Shown here: piece after piece, positions 54,895 through 64,000 of the stretch
Position numbering within the stretch: position 1 is the stretch's first letter
How the letters are laid out: each line of letters starts with the position of its first letter
The notes under the pieces: generated by a model
The model's input: the letters and a program-made list of their open reading frames with translations, nothing else
Told to the model about the DNA's origin: nothing
The model's database searches: none
Assembly: GCF_007860105.1 (NCBI RefSeq)
Contig: NZ_SJPU01000002.1
Span: 2,035,739-2,099,738 of the forward strand
Length of the DNA: 64,000 nt
Direction: 5' to 3'
Source of the DNA: Allorhodopirellula heiligendammensis
GTDB taxonomy: Bacteria; Planctomycetota; Planctomycetia; Pirellulales; Pirellulaceae
Made by a program: the position numbers and the translations under genes

Positions 54895-56817
54895 TTAATC
54901 GTGGGCCAGAGTTCGAAGTTCACGGGCGACTTGCTCGTGCAAGTGGCAGCGTTCAATCTCATCTGCAGCACGAAGGGCTTGGGCAAGGTATTCGTGTGCG
55001 ATTACAAGCGTCGCGTCAATCCGAAGGGCTTGTTCAAACGCAAGGATTGCGGACTGGGTTTGGTTTGCATTAAGTTCGCAAACGCCCAGCATAAAGTGAT
55101 CTCCAGAAACTCGACGCATTTGAGTCAACTGGTGGTACCAAGATATCGCCGCTTGGTTGTCCTGAGTCCTCAGTGCGTGCCGCGCCAACACATCCGCCGC
55201 GCCGATGTAGGTGTGCGAACCCACGGGCTCAGATCGAATGACCGATTGTGCCAATTTCTCAGCCACTTGCCATTGTTCAGCCGCCAGATACGTATTTGCG
55301 AGCGTCGTCCTGACACTCGCGTCTGTGACGCCAGATTGAAAAAGCTCGACCAGTTCGCGTTGCGCAATTCGATATTCGTCTTCCATTGTTTTAGGCAAGT
55401 CACCGCTGGTCGCTAGCGAATGCAACGCGAGTAGACGACGGCGGTCCCGCTCGGTGTTGTCCAGCCGATTCGTTGAGGATATTGCGACAAGCTGCGGACT
55501 GTCGGCAACCGAACTAGATTCTGACGGCGGAATAGATTGTTTTGCAAGAACATATGATCGGTCATGGACCGCGATTCGGTGGTCGTGTAATGCTGCGTGA
55601 GTAACGTTGGTCGATCGCTTCGGCATGTGGCAAGTTGCGCATTGATCGTGCTGCGTTTCGATCCGAACTATTTCTGGCACCGCGCATTTGGTTGACGGTG
55701 AGGTATGGCATCCTAGGCAAATCTCTCGATAAACGATTGCCGTTACGGTCGTCGGATGAGGATCGTGACAGGTCACGCACGAGAGCTCTTCGGTCTGCAG
55801 AAAGCACTCGCTTCGATGTAGTTGTTCGGTATGACCGACAATGCGAAAGGTTTCTTGATCACCGCGAAGTTGATATTCGGTGACATTGTCAGAAAGCAGT
55901 TTGCCAGGCCGAAAGTCCCAGCGATCAAAGTTGCTAGATGAACTCGAAACGATCCCTTGCAAATGACATTGACTGCAGATCGCTTCCCGTTCCGCTCTCG
56001 GAATTTCTCCCGGGTGAACGATCGTTCGTTTCATTGGATCTATCTTCTCATCGCCTCGTTCAGCGGCGACGTGATCCGCACCCGATCCATGGCAACGTTC
56101 ACAAGAGATACTCGCGTGCGAAACAGCAAACTGATTCGCTCGAGCCACATCGGCCCGGATTTGTCCCGCGTGGCAGAACACGCATGTCGTTGTAACGGTG
56201 CGATCAAACATGGCCGTATCATCACCATCGAATCCCGGTGACAGCTCCCAACCGACTGATTCGTGATACCACGTAAGCGGTGACTCGATCCAATAACCAT
56301 CCTGCTGCCCAAGGTAGGTGTGAGCGTGAGCACCGGACCCAATCTCAAGGCCTACCTCGAGCGAATTTTCGGCAAGAGGGGTCCCCTGTGCTGAAAGAAC
56401 CGACTCTCGGTGTTGCATCCCAGTCGCAATGATTTCCGCTTCATATATCCGAGACGAATCGCCTTTGCGGAAGTGACCTGGGGGCGGCAAATCTTCGGGC
56501 TGTATGCGTCGCATCGAGTTCCCGTGAGCCGTCCGCTTAAACGCCTCCACCTGAGGTCGATGGCATTCAACGCAGGCATCCGAACCGATCGATCCTTCGG
56601 GCAGTATTTCCCAATCGCGGGAATTACCCTTGGCGACTGCTTTCGGATCGCTTTTGGACAATGAATCTTGCCACCTGAATAACTGCGATGTGTGCCGATC
56701 CACCAATTTTTTCGGCCCACAACCGGCACCGACGATCGTCATTGCAACTAGGGCACCGAGGAACAGGGAGCGTGCTTCGGTCGGTCGACAGCTTTGGATT
56801 CTCAGTAAATGATTCAC
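54895..56817 (-). CDS. seven-haem cytochrome c lipoprotein with a repeat-like tail
   Basis: This 640-residue protein has a lipobox ending VGAGC (Cys33). Seven CxxCH haem motifs lie at about 82-86, 212-216, 239-243, 281-285, 347-351, 367-371 and 393-397. The C-terminal 200 residues are helical with TPR-like units (ANTYLAAEQWQVAEKLAQSV and FEQALRIDATLVIAHEYLAQAL). It would sit on the outer surface of a membrane and carry electrons. GTG 56817 overlaps the previous TGA by 4 bp (GTGA). The order and spacing of haems are unlike known octahaem or pentahaem reductases by eye. Confidence 0.85.
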   Translation of the reverse strand: MNHLLRIQSCRPTEARSLFLGALVAMTIVGAGCGPKKLVDRHTSQLFRWQDSLSKSDPKAVAKGNSRDWEILPEGSIGSDACVECHRPQVEAFKRTAHGNSMRRIQPEDLPPPGHFRKGDSSRIYEAEIIATGMQHRESVLSAQGTPLAENSLEVGLEIGSGAHAHTYLGQQDGYWIESPLTWYHESVGWELSPGFDGDDTAMFDRTVTTTCVFCHAGQIRADVARANQFAVSHASISCERCHGSGADHVAAERGDEKIDPMKRTIVHPGEIPRAEREAICSQCHLQGIVSSSSSNFDRWDFRPGKLLSDNVTEYQLRGDQETFRIVGHTEQLHRSECFLQTEELSCVTCHDPHPTTVTAIVYREICLGCHTSPSTKCAVPEIVRIETQHDQCATCHMPKRSTNVTHAALHDHRIAVHDRSYVLAKQSIPPSESSSVADSPQLVAISSTNRLDNTERDRRRLLALHSLATSGDLPKTMEDEYRIAQRELVELFQSGVTDASVRTTLANTYLAAEQWQVAEKLAQSVIRSEPVGSHTYIGAADVLARHALRTQDNQAAISWYHQLTQMRRVSGDHFMLGVCELNANQTQSAILAFEQALRIDATLVIAHEYLAQALRAADEIERCHLHEQVARELRTLAHD

Positions 56818-59800
56818 GGCTCAACGGCCCATAAAAATTGCCGCTCTACTATTAGTACAGCCTGATCGCTACTTACATTCTTGAAAGAATCTTGGTGCCC
56901 CGAAGGCCAATAAACTGTTAACTGGAGTCCTTCTCCCTTCGGAAATCCACCAAAGAAGAGTGCCGATTCGTGCTGGCACGCATACCCGTCGCCGCTGGTC
57001 AACCACCGGGTTTGATTCGTGCCGCCGCACTCGACCAAGACTCTCGCGCCGACCGCAGAACGTTCGCTGTCGATGCCGGTCAATTGAACTTGTAACCAGC
57101 CACCGTTTCGTTGGTTAATCGTCTGGTTTTCTAGCAATGCGGCTGGGCGGTCTTGGAACATAGCAACCATATCGACCAGCCCGTCTCGGTTCAGGTCGGT
57201 GCGAATAAGCCCACGTCCGATTGAAGGTTTTGCCCAATCACCCGCCGTCGCTACCATCTCAAACCTTGCATGTTCTTGGCAAAATAACTGAGCGGGCATT
57301 TTGTGAGCAATACCAAGATGACTTAGATCTTCAATATGGCCGTTGAGCACCGCGAGATCTTCATCGCCGTCGTTATCAAAATCAAGAGCGACAGTCCCAA
57401 ACCCAAGCACAGGGATGCTCTCGCTCGCAAGGCCGCTGGCGGCAACTAGGTCGTTAAAAACTCCGTCCGCGCCTTGCAGATAGAGATGCGCCGGTTCGTT
57501 AAGGAAATTGGTTACGTGAAAGTCGATCCGATTATTTCGATCGAAATCAGCAGCGGCGACGCCCATTGAAGCCCCGCTTCCGCCGAGCGATGAGTAGGCA
57601 CAACCGCGAATCTTGGCCAAGTCGATCCATTCGTATGCGTCCCCACCGGTCGAACCTACCCGCAAGGAAGTTGGCTCACGCTTCCAAAGTCGATTTGGCT
57701 TGGTGTCATTGGCGATGAAGATCTCGTTACCGACTTGATTATCGAAATCGCCGACAACGACGCCCAGGCTAGGGGCAGGAATTTCTTCACGATGAAAGAC
57801 CTCCTCCCTCCACTGCTGGGTGCTCGATTGCAAGTGCAAGACATCGTGGGCAGCGACATAAGACTCGGGCCCCCTATAGTCGATTGCGCGCCCGTGTTCG
57901 CTGATTGGCAGTGACTCAAAGACCCGAGGGTCATCGAGATACCGAATTTCAACGATGTCGGGAATACCATTTCCCGTCAGATCGGCAACAGCACCACCAG
58001 CGGACCAAGCTCGATCGTTCGTCCATGCAGGAAACTCCGCACGAGAAAAAGTTCCATCGGTGTTGTTGATTAAACACTCGTTGTGTCCAAAGTTACAGAC
58101 CAACAAATCTGGCCAGCCATCTTGATTCAGATCACCCGAGGCAACGGCCATCGTGAAGTACCCATCCTCAATGCCGGAGGGCTTGGAGCAATCCTTGAAC
58201 ATGCCAGCAGCCGACCGAAATAATCGGTTGGAAGTTTCACTGGAAGCTGGCGCTGGAGCATTGCGACTTGGCTCACAGCCGCCCTGTCCAAAAAATAAAT
58301 CAACCCATCCATCGTGATCAAAGTCCAATGCGCATACGCCGCCTCCGAACTGCTGAAAGATTTGCAAGTCTCGTGGAAGTGGAGGGCTGGCATTCTTATA
58401 GCGAAAATGGAGATGTCGCTCACGTGCCTTGTCGACAAAACGTACGACTGCTGCGAACTTTTCCGATGTGTCGACGTGACCCTCGCTGCCTGTATCGATC
58501 GGCTTGAATTCGCCGATGATGGCTGCGATTCTTTCGACCGCTTGTTGGTGCGTCGCAATTGGATCGTCGCTACGAAGCCCGAACGTACTGACAGTTGCTG
58601 TTGGGAATCCGGTACCGGTAGCTCGCAAAGCTTGATAGCGATGCCTCAGCGAGTCCACCGTCGCCTGATCAACGCTGGCGTCCCGCATCGTCGCAATCAT
58701 CCGCCAAGCATTGGCTTCTAAAGCACGTCCGACGTGATCGAGATGATCGGCGAGGTTAATGATCAAGCCTGCAGTTTTCTCAGATGATTCAGACCCGCGG
58801 TCCCCGATTCGGTTCCCCAAGATCACCGTTCTCTTCAACCGTTCCATCCGTTGCGTGATTTTTCGCTCGATCTCATACTGCTGAGTCTCGTTCATCCAGT
58901 TAGCGAGCAATCCAAGGGCCACGCGATCGGTTGGATCGCGAAGGATCGCTTCAGCCATCAAAGAGATCGCTAGGTTGGTGTCGCGTAAATCGTCGTGTGC
59001 TAGCTTGCTCAACGCAAACCAATGATCTGACAACAAAAGTTGATCTTGATTGAGATGAGCCCACCAAATCCGTAGTGTTTGTTCGTCGTTGGCTTCCACC
59101 GTGGCGCGGCCCATGAGTGCTAGTGCCGCGTTCCATCCCGATTCAGCAGAAGCTGCTGTTTCAGAATTGTTGATCACTTCCGACAACAGATCAATCGCGA
59201 GATGTGGCTTGTGTGAAGCCATCAAAATTTGAGCGCGAGCGATTGGTCCGGTCCAAGTGACGGGCCTCTGCACTGGCTCAGTACTGAGACCCACCGTTGA
59301 CGTCAGCGATGGGTCTTGAATCGCCAGCAAGGAAGCTAGTTCGGTTTGACGAACATCGCCTAAAAGCACGAGGTTGCGAAGATGCTGCGCAGCTTCGTGA
59401 CGTCGGCCCAACGAATTCAGCAACGCCGCCAACTGACGATGTGCAGTAGTCGCTTCGGGAAAGTGCTTGAGTAAAAGTTGGTATCCAGCGATCGCTTGCT
59501 CGGAGTGTCCTGTTTGGGCAAGCCAATCTGACCTCACTCCCAATGCAGCAGGTCCCACGTCCGATTCATGCAAGTCAATCTGCTTCAGCGTTTGAATCGC
59601 TTCGCCAACGCGCCCCAATCGATTCTGAATCATCGCGACAGAATACAAAATCGTTGGATCATCAGGGAACTGAATAAGACACGCCTTGACCGTCTGATCT
59701 GCAGAGCCGTCCGTATCAATGCGCTGTGGGTGATCTAAAAGCTGATTCAATTTCTCCAGAAACGCTTGGCGATTACGTTGGTCACGTTTGGAGACCTGTG

Positions 59801-60020
59801 GCCCGGCGTCCTCTTGAGATGAGGAGGACGTGGTACTCGGTTTAGATAATTGCGAGTCGGTTTGAACTCGTTGCCGCGTAACCATTGGGGCCGCAGTTGG
59901 TCGACATCCAATCGCAGCACAGACCGCAGTCAAGCAAATGACAGAAGAACACAAGTCCCGTAACGTCCTACGGCTGCACGTCTCATGTCCTCCCCAGATT
60001 GAATGTTGCTTTGTGTTCAA
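56814..60020 (-). CDS. CRTAC1-type lipoprotein: TPR, FG-GAP repeats and UnbV/ASPIC domain
   Basis: This 1068-residue protein has a lipobox-like leader (SVICLTAVCAAIGC). Residues 85-460 contain TPR-like helices. The second half has FG-GAP/VCBS calcium-loop units such as DFDHDGWVDLFFG, DLNQDGWPDLLVC, DFDNDGDEDLAVLNG and DLNRDGLVDMVAMF. The end is the UnbV/ASPIC domain (QVQLTGIDSERSAVGARV). The start is TTG 60020, supported by GGAGGGTGAAGG just ahead. It overlaps the cytochrome gene by 4 bp. Such large surface proteins may bind ligands or act as propeller scaffolds. Partners and location are inferred from context. Confidence 0.85.
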   Translation of the reverse strand: MNTKQHSIWGGHETCSRRTLRDLCSSVICLTAVCAAIGCRPTAAPMVTRQRVQTDSQLSKPSTTSSSSQEDAGPQVSKRDQRNRQAFLEKLNQLLDHPQRIDTDGSADQTVKACLIQFPDDPTILYSVAMIQNRLGRVGEAIQTLKQIDLHESDVGPAALGVRSDWLAQTGHSEQAIAGYQLLLKHFPEATTAHRQLAALLNSLGRRHEAAQHLRNLVLLGDVRQTELASLLAIQDPSLTSTVGLSTEPVQRPVTWTGPIARAQILMASHKPHLAIDLLSEVINNSETAASAESGWNAALALMGRATVEANDEQTLRIWWAHLNQDQLLLSDHWFALSKLAHDDLRDTNLAISLMAEAILRDPTDRVALGLLANWMNETQQYEIERKITQRMERLKRTVILGNRIGDRGSESSEKTAGLIINLADHLDHVGRALEANAWRMIATMRDASVDQATVDSLRHRYQALRATGTGFPTATVSTFGLRSDDPIATHQQAVERIAAIIGEFKPIDTGSEGHVDTSEKFAAVVRFVDKARERHLHFRYKNASPPLPRDLQIFQQFGGGVCALDFDHDGWVDLFFGQGGCEPSRNAPAPASSETSNRLFRSAAGMFKDCSKPSGIEDGYFTMAVASGDLNQDGWPDLLVCNFGHNECLINNTDGTFSRAEFPAWTNDRAWSAGGAVADLTGNGIPDIVEIRYLDDPRVFESLPISEHGRAIDYRGPESYVAAHDVLHLQSSTQQWREEVFHREEIPAPSLGVVVGDFDNQVGNEIFIANDTKPNRLWKREPTSLRVGSTGGDAYEWIDLAKIRGCAYSSLGGSGASMGVAAADFDRNNRIDFHVTNFLNEPAHLYLQGADGVFNDLVAASGLASESIPVLGFGTVALDFDNDGDEDLAVLNGHIEDLSHLGIAHKMPAQLFCQEHARFEMVATAGDWAKPSIGRGLIRTDLNRDGLVDMVAMFQDRPAALLENQTINQRNGGWLQVQLTGIDSERSAVGARVLVECGGTNQTRWLTSGDGYACQHESALFFGGFPKGEGLQLTVYWPSGHQDSFKNVSSDQAVLIVERQFLWAVEP

Positions 60021-60142
60021 CCTTCACCCTCCCAGCAGGAAGGTGAAGAAAACTGCACAACGTCTCCGAGGAAAACATTTGCCCCTAAACGGAGTAGGTA
60101 TGTTTGACTGAAACACACAATGTCATAAAGATAGAAACCAGA

Positions 60143-60310
60143 TTAGTTAATATTCTTCATTGCTTTTTCGTAGTCGTCCGTTTCCATCTCTTTGTCCGTT
60201 TCGGTCGCGGGCGCTTCACCCGTGGGTTGGATGACCGTACTGGAATCTCCACAACCGGAGATCAATGCGAACGTCATGGACAATATCAGCAGTATACTAA
60301 ACGATTTCAT
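60143..60310 (-). CDS. 55-residue lipoprotein
   Basis: MKSFSILLILSMTFALISGC is a strong lipoprotein signal with the lipobox ISGC. The mature peptide is about 36 acidic residues (DSSTVIQPTGEAPATETDKE). ATG 60310 is preferred; the frame opening at 60382 adds 24 residues. It lies between a DUF1559 gene and the CRTAC1 gene, all on the minus strand. Small lipoproteins beside DUF1559 genes are known in planctomycetes, but no function is known. Confidence 0.75.
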   Translation of the reverse strand: MKSFSILLILSMTFALISGCGDSSTVIQPTGEAPATETDKEMETDDYEKAMKNIN

Positions 60311-60434
60311 GTGGTTCATTCGTGTGAAAAGTAGTGAAATATTGAATGTCATTTCGAGAAGAAACTCCCGAACTCGGAACAATCAAGGGGTAGAACTCCC
60401 TTAATAGTTTTTTGCACGTTAGCAGGGCGATAAC

Positions 60435-61646
60435 TTACTGATCAAGCGAAACGGTTTCTTTGTTGCCTCTCGTGCCAAGACCGCCCCACACCCCATACGG
60501 ACTTCGTTGGCCCGCATTGACAGGTCCGGCCTGCTTATTCCCAGCTTCGATGGACTCGGTGATGAACCTGACCGCACCGTCACCCATCAAAACATGGGCT
60601 CCTCCTTGGTGGCGACTGCTCGCGGTGATGGCACCGCCACCCTCGGTCCACCGATCCACGCACAACTCCGAGTTGGGTGGAAGATTCGTGAACATTCCGG
60701 TAGATGTGGGCAACGCGATCATCCACATCATTCCTCGGTTATAAATATCGTTTGGGCTGTGCATGGCACCAGGTCCTGACGGTGCCGGACAGTCGACTCC
60801 GTCACACCAAAACGAGGGGCGCTGAGGATCGATGTGCCCCGTCTCCGCACAAATGGAAACATTCGATTCCACCGTATCCAACGTTCGATTGAGCGTGGTT
60901 CGCTTGTCATTGTCGCCCAAATCTGTCGTGATCTCGCCCATCGCAATTGTGTTGGCCAACCCGTCCAAAACGTCCCGGAATTTTCGATCGGTACGATGGG
61001 TGAACATACCGCGTGCATAGCGGCCTTGAGTCTGCTTGCTGCCCGAGATCACATCAAACGGATTGGGGCCGCTCCAACGGATTGGACGCGTGAAGGGTGT
61101 TCCCTGAAAGGCATCACCTAAACAAAATGCATAGTTCGTTCGGCCGCCGGCGGGCAGCCCTACGCCCGGGTCACTCGGGCACCGCATCGCAGGCGTTTCC
61201 GTCATCCAAGGAATGTATTGGTCACGCCCGCCATTGATCCGTGGTGCCGGGCCCATCGCAGGCCACGGCGGCGATTGGGTTCCCCCATCCACCCGTTGGA
61301 CCGATGGATTGCTGATCATTTGCCATAAAGCTTGTTGTTCCATGAACGGAAGCAAACCGGCCATCGCGCTCAGCGAGCCGGAGTTATGTGTGTTCTGTGG
61401 TGTCCAGGCGTCAGGTGCGTCGTCGCGCCAAGTGCCGGTGCTATATCGTGGAAGTTGATCGTAAGCTGAATGATAATTATGCATCGCCAAACCGATCTGT
61501 TTGAAGTTGTTACTACAACTCATCCTTCTCGCCGCTTCACGAGCAGCCTGAACGGCAGGGAGTAATAAGCCCACTAACACGCCAATAATTGCTATGACCA
61601 CTAAAAGCTCCACTAATGTGAAGCCACTTGAAATCCTTCTTTTCAT
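60435..61646 (-). CDS. DUF1559 pseudopilin-like protein
   Basis: This 403-residue protein has the prepilin motif [20 protein letters not shown] at residues 6-25, with cleavage after the Gly and the conserved Glu5, then [19 protein letters not shown], which is typical of DUF1559. The C-terminal half ends with [18 protein letters not shown] 61646 (MKRRISSGF) is chosen; GAGGA lies 7 nt ahead. It may assemble into a pilus-like structure or sit in the membrane; roles in planctomycetes are not established. It is first in a probable four-gene transcript. Confidence 0.9.
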   Translation of the reverse strand: MKRRISSGFTLVELLVVIAIIGVLVGLLLPAVQAAREAARRMSCSNNFKQIGLAMHNYHSAYDQLPRYSTGTWRDDAPDAWTPQNTHNSGSLSAMAGLLPFMEQQALWQMISNPSVQRVDGGTQSPPWPAMGPAPRINGGRDQYIPWMTETPAMRCPSDPGVGLPAGGRTNYAFCLGDAFQGTPFTRPIRWSGPNPFDVISGSKQTQGRYARGMFTHRTDRKFRDVLDGLANTIAMGEITTDLGDNDKRTTLNRTLDTVESNVSICAETGHIDPQRPSFWCDGVDCPAPSGPGAMHSPNDIYNRGMMWMIALPTSTGMFTNLPPNSELCVDRWTEGGGAITASSRHQGGAHVLMGDGAVRFITESIEAGNKQAGPVNAGQRSPYGVWGGLGTRGNKETVSLDQ

Positions 61647-62010
61647 CGCTGAGTCCTCGAGAAAAAGGTCGCCACAATCGAAAATCGGTGGAGCTTGAGC
61701 TTGCTGCTCAATAGACTTCACCGGAGGTGGCCATGTTACTGAGCACATTCACGAGCGTCAAGTTAATTTACGCAAAAGCGGCGCTGTGTTAAAATCTTCC
61801 CCGCAATCAATCTTCTCGACTGGAAAAGGAGGGCAAGGTGTAACGCCGTTGACATCGACGTTGACCTAGAATGAACTCTGGCCAGAAGCGTTCCGTTCGT
61901 GAGAGGGCACTCGCCTTGATCCTGACTAAACTTAATTAGCTAAGAGGTGTGTGAGCATCGGCTCGAAAAACATGGTTGCTTGCGATTCATTGCCCAACAG
62001 CGATCGTCGT
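61647..62010. other. intergenic region upstream of the DUF1559 operon
   Basis: About 364 bp between the DUF1559 gene and the next Gfo/Idh/MocA gene, whose 3' end is at 62011; both genes are on the minus strand, so this is a gap between two transcripts rather than a divergent promoter region. It holds the candidate promoter at 61733-61761. No gene was seen in it. Confidence 0.6.
61733..61761 (-). promoter_or_regulatory. candidate sigma70 promoter of the DUF1559 operon
   Basis: On the minus strand, TTGACG (61761-61756) is followed by exactly 17 nt and then TAACAT (61738-61733). The -35 matches five of six and the -10 four of six consensus bases. The 5' leader would be about 80 nt. This is visual only and untested. 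Confidence 0.5.
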
Positions 62011-63372
62011 TTACACCCAGGCGGGTTCCCAGCCCTTTCGATATTTCTTGGTGATCCACTTCTGAGCGTCGGCGTGATTGGTAATCTCGAGCGACTTGGC
62101 ATCCCACTGCAATTCTTGCATGGGGAAACGGATCCCAATCGTGCCTAACAGGACCGTCTCGGTGAGCGGCCCGGCATAATCGAAGTGGGAAGTTGTTTCG
62201 CCGTTGCCGACACACGCATCGGCCCACTGTGTGTAGTGGTCGACGCTATCAACCGTGGGCAATTCCGCAGCGGTGTAGAGGTCTTCGGGGAACAGTTTTG
62301 GCATGGCTACGTGCGGGATCACCAGTGATCCCTTCTCGCCAACGAGGACTGACCCTGCACCAGGTAACTCATAATCGGCGGGAATCTGCCCCAGTTTCTC
62401 TCGCGGTGGCCGCGCGCCCACGGCGTCATACCAAGTCAACTTGAGCGTCGAGCCCGCTGTCATGTCGGTGCCTGGGAATTCATAACGCACTGTCGCGCGA
62501 TCGGTCCACGTTTCAGGCATCAGCGGAGGGGCCTCAGCGGTAAGTCGCGTCGGTGAGGTCAAACGCAGAGCCTTGAAGACGGGATCCATGATATGGCATC
62601 CGAAATCGCCGAGTTGTCCGGTACCGTAGGCCTGCCATCCACGCCAGTTGAATGGGTGATACAGACCTGTTTTGTAGGGTCGCTCTGCCGCGACGCCTTG
62701 CCACAAATCCCACCGGACCGACGGGGGCACCGGGTCGCTACCGGGCGGGCGGGGAATGTTTCTCGGCCACGATGGCGAGCCACCCTGCCAAGAGTGTACC
62801 TCCTTCACCTTTCCAATTTTACCGGTATGCACCCAATCCACTGCGGTACGGTAGGCGGTGTGGGATTGAATTTGGTTGCACATCTGCGTCACGAGCTGAT
62901 ACTTGGCTGCCGCCTCCTGCATCTGCCGAACTTCGTACACGGTGTGCGCCAGCGGCTTCTGACAGAAAATGTGTTTCCCCAGTTGCATCGCCGCCAACGA
63001 GATAGGAGCATGCATGAAGTCGGGGGTCGAAACCAATACGCCGTCGATGTCGCCAGACTGATCGAGCAGTTGACGCCAATCCGCATAGCGTTTCGCTTCA
63101 GGGTACTTCTCGGCAGCCCGTCCGAGATGCTCTGCTGAATCATCGATATCGCATAGCCCCACGACTTGCACAACGGGACTGGCCGCGACCCCGATTAGGT
63201 CGCTCCAACCTTTCCCACCCGTTCCGACGCTAGCGATTCTCAGTCGACTGTTGGCCCCGTAGACTCGGGAGTAAGACGCGGCATTGAGACTGATTGCGGT
63301 GCCCGCGATGGTGGCGGTTCGCAGAAATGAGCGGCGGTTGGATCGTGGGGGCGAGTTGGATCGTAGGGGCAT
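62011..63372 (-). CDS. Tat-exported Gfo/Idh/MocA family oxidoreductase (second copy)
   Basis: This 453-residue protein has a twin-Arg signal NRRSFLRTATIAGTAIS. The Rossmann domain begins LRIASVGTGGKGWSDLIG, and the catalytic EKP-like motif is HIFCQKPLAHTVYEVRQM, where Gln replaces the usual Glu before KP. The C-terminal domain includes DFGCHIMDPVF. It shares the overall layout of the 40239 copy but differs in sequence. It likely oxidises a sugar or related compound outside the cytoplasm. ATG 63372. Confidence 0.88.
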   Translation of the reverse strand: MPLRSNSPPRSNRRSFLRTATIAGTAISLNAASYSRVYGANSRLRIASVGTGGKGWSDLIGVAASPVVQVVGLCDIDDSAEHLGRAAEKYPEAKRYADWRQLLDQSGDIDGVLVSTPDFMHAPISLAAMQLGKHIFCQKPLAHTVYEVRQMQEAAAKYQLVTQMCNQIQSHTAYRTAVDWVHTGKIGKVKEVHSWQGGSPSWPRNIPRPPGSDPVPPSVRWDLWQGVAAERPYKTGLYHPFNWRGWQAYGTGQLGDFGCHIMDPVFKALRLTSPTRLTAEAPPLMPETWTDRATVRYEFPGTDMTAGSTLKLTWYDAVGARPPREKLGQIPADYELPGAGSVLVGEKGSLVIPHVAMPKLFPEDLYTAAELPTVDSVDHYTQWADACVGNGETTSHFDYAGPLTETVLLGTIGIRFPMQELQWDAKSLEITNHADAQKWITKKYRKGWEPAWV

Positions 63373-63449
63373 TGGTCTCTCCTAGAGAGGGCAGGAACAC
63401 TCGTTCGAGTGCATTGGAGGGAGGTGGGAGGCACGCGTCCATTGACAGA

Positions 63450-64000
63450 TCACGGTTTCAGAAAGTGCTCAAAGAACGCGTAAATGACTTTGTTGGACTC
63501 TTCGTTGGGAGAGTGCTCGGGCCGGTTCGTCATCGCCACCCGGTTCTGGTAACCCAGGATGCGGTTGACTTCAATCAAGTGGTTGAGTGGCTCCCACCGA
63601 CGAGGCGGATCTTCGGCGCCGCCGGAAACCAACAGCGGACGCGGTGCCATCAGAGAGTGTAACTCATGCAGGTCGTGGCCTGTTGCTCGAAGCTCTGGGT
63701 ACAGCCCGTAGGCAGGATTCTCTGCCGTGATCAGCCCGCGCTTACGCCAAGGTTTGGGGTGATAGCCGAGATACCATGGCTCCCAATAGTTAATGCTTTC
63801 GCGTGATTCATCGAACACGATTCCTGGGTCAGACCAGGCGGCACAGGCAAACTTGTCAAATAGGCATGATGCAAACATGGCCCATTTGCCACCAAACGAA
63901 TGACCCACAATCCCAATTCGCTGTGCATCCACTTCGGGCCGGTTGGCGAGGACATGCCATGCGTTTGCCGCGGCATAGCCGAGCATGGAGAGTGGTGCGA
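63450..64000 (-). CDS. alpha/beta hydrolase (acetyl-xylan-esterase-like), partial
   Basis: The frame runs off the window end; the residues before the first Met (APLS) are open, so the gene starts beyond 64000. The visible 183 residues contain RIGIVGHSFGGKWAMFA with nucleophile Ser in GHSFGG, then ACAAWSDPGIVFDE with a candidate acidic residue and late REHSPNEESN-like RPEHSPNEESNKVIYAFFEHFLKP with a His. It resembles exported or cytoplasmic acyl-ester hydrolases acting on carbohydrate. The minus strand places it upstream of the oxidoreductase at 62011. Confidence 0.75.
   Translation of the reverse strand, partial: APLSMLGYAAANAWHVLANRPEVDAQRIGIVGHSFGGKWAMFASCLFDKFACAAWSDPGIVFDESRESINYWEPWYLGYHPKPWRKRGLITAENPAYGLYPELRATGHDLHELHSLMAPRPLLVSGGAEDPPRRWEPLNHLIEVNRILGYQNRVAMTNRPEHSPNEESNKVIYAFFEHFLKP

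Overview
The window looks like a chromosome segment of a planctomycete of the Rhodopirellula/Pirellulales type. Signs of this are a DUF1559 pseudopilin gene, a PVC-type cytochrome fused to a sugar-dehydrogenase-like propeller, a CRTAC1/UnbV lipoprotein paired with a multihaem cytochrome, Tat-exported Gfo/Idh/MocA oxidoreductases, a ThuA protein, a GH95-like hydrolase, a PL10-type pectate lyase and many exported proteins of unknown function. The lineage is inferred from gene content only; no rRNA, tRNA or other phylogenetic marker is present. I see no insertion sequence, integrase, CRISPR array or prophage.

Layout. 1-8.6 kb (mostly minus): a possible partial gene end, a PhnP-like metallo-beta-lactamase-fold hydrolase coupled to a Cys-rich exported protein, an ABC-2 permease, an MsbA-like exporter and a GH95-like hydrolase. 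8.9-13.5 kb (plus): an RND efflux adaptor and pump. 13.6-15.5 kb (minus): a PQQ-type propeller and a small zinc-ribbon protein. 15.8-23 kb (plus): PVC cytochrome, DUF58 protein, membrane transglutaminase and a GT2-like protein. 23-30.8 kb: esterase, GNAT acetyltransferase, pectate lyase, a short UvrC-like nuclease, two overlapping genes (one DUF4272) and TrmK. 31-39.9 kb: a very long FHA/coiled-coil membrane protein, DUF4112 protein, GT9 glycosyltransferase, PLP decarboxylase, SDR, a Gly/Tyr-rich secreted protein and a CheY-like receiver. 40-44.2 kb: Gfo/Idh/MocA oxidoreductase, a lipoprotein, and a secreted protein with Cys-Cys-Pro repeats followed by a strong terminator.

Two regions stand out. 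At 44.3-49.4 kb, two CrtI-like FAD oxidoreductases flank an acyl carrier protein and a ketoacyl-ACP synthase. This gene set suggests dedicated biosynthesis of an unsaturated or otherwise modified acyl chain. At 54.9-61.6 kb, four same-strand genes encode only exported products: a DUF1559 pseudopilin, a 55-residue lipoprotein, a TPR/FG-GAP/UnbV lipoprotein and a seven-haem cytochrome with a repeat-like C-terminal half. A sigma70-like promoter lies in front, and the last two genes overlap by 4 bp. This is my best candidate for an undescribed system, a cell-surface redox assembly.

The rest is housekeeping and envelope function: ThuA protein, epimerase, cytidine deaminase, HtrA-like protease, a NagA-like deacetylase lacking a metal-ligand Glu, a second Gfo/Idh/MocA protein and a hydrolase cut by the window end.
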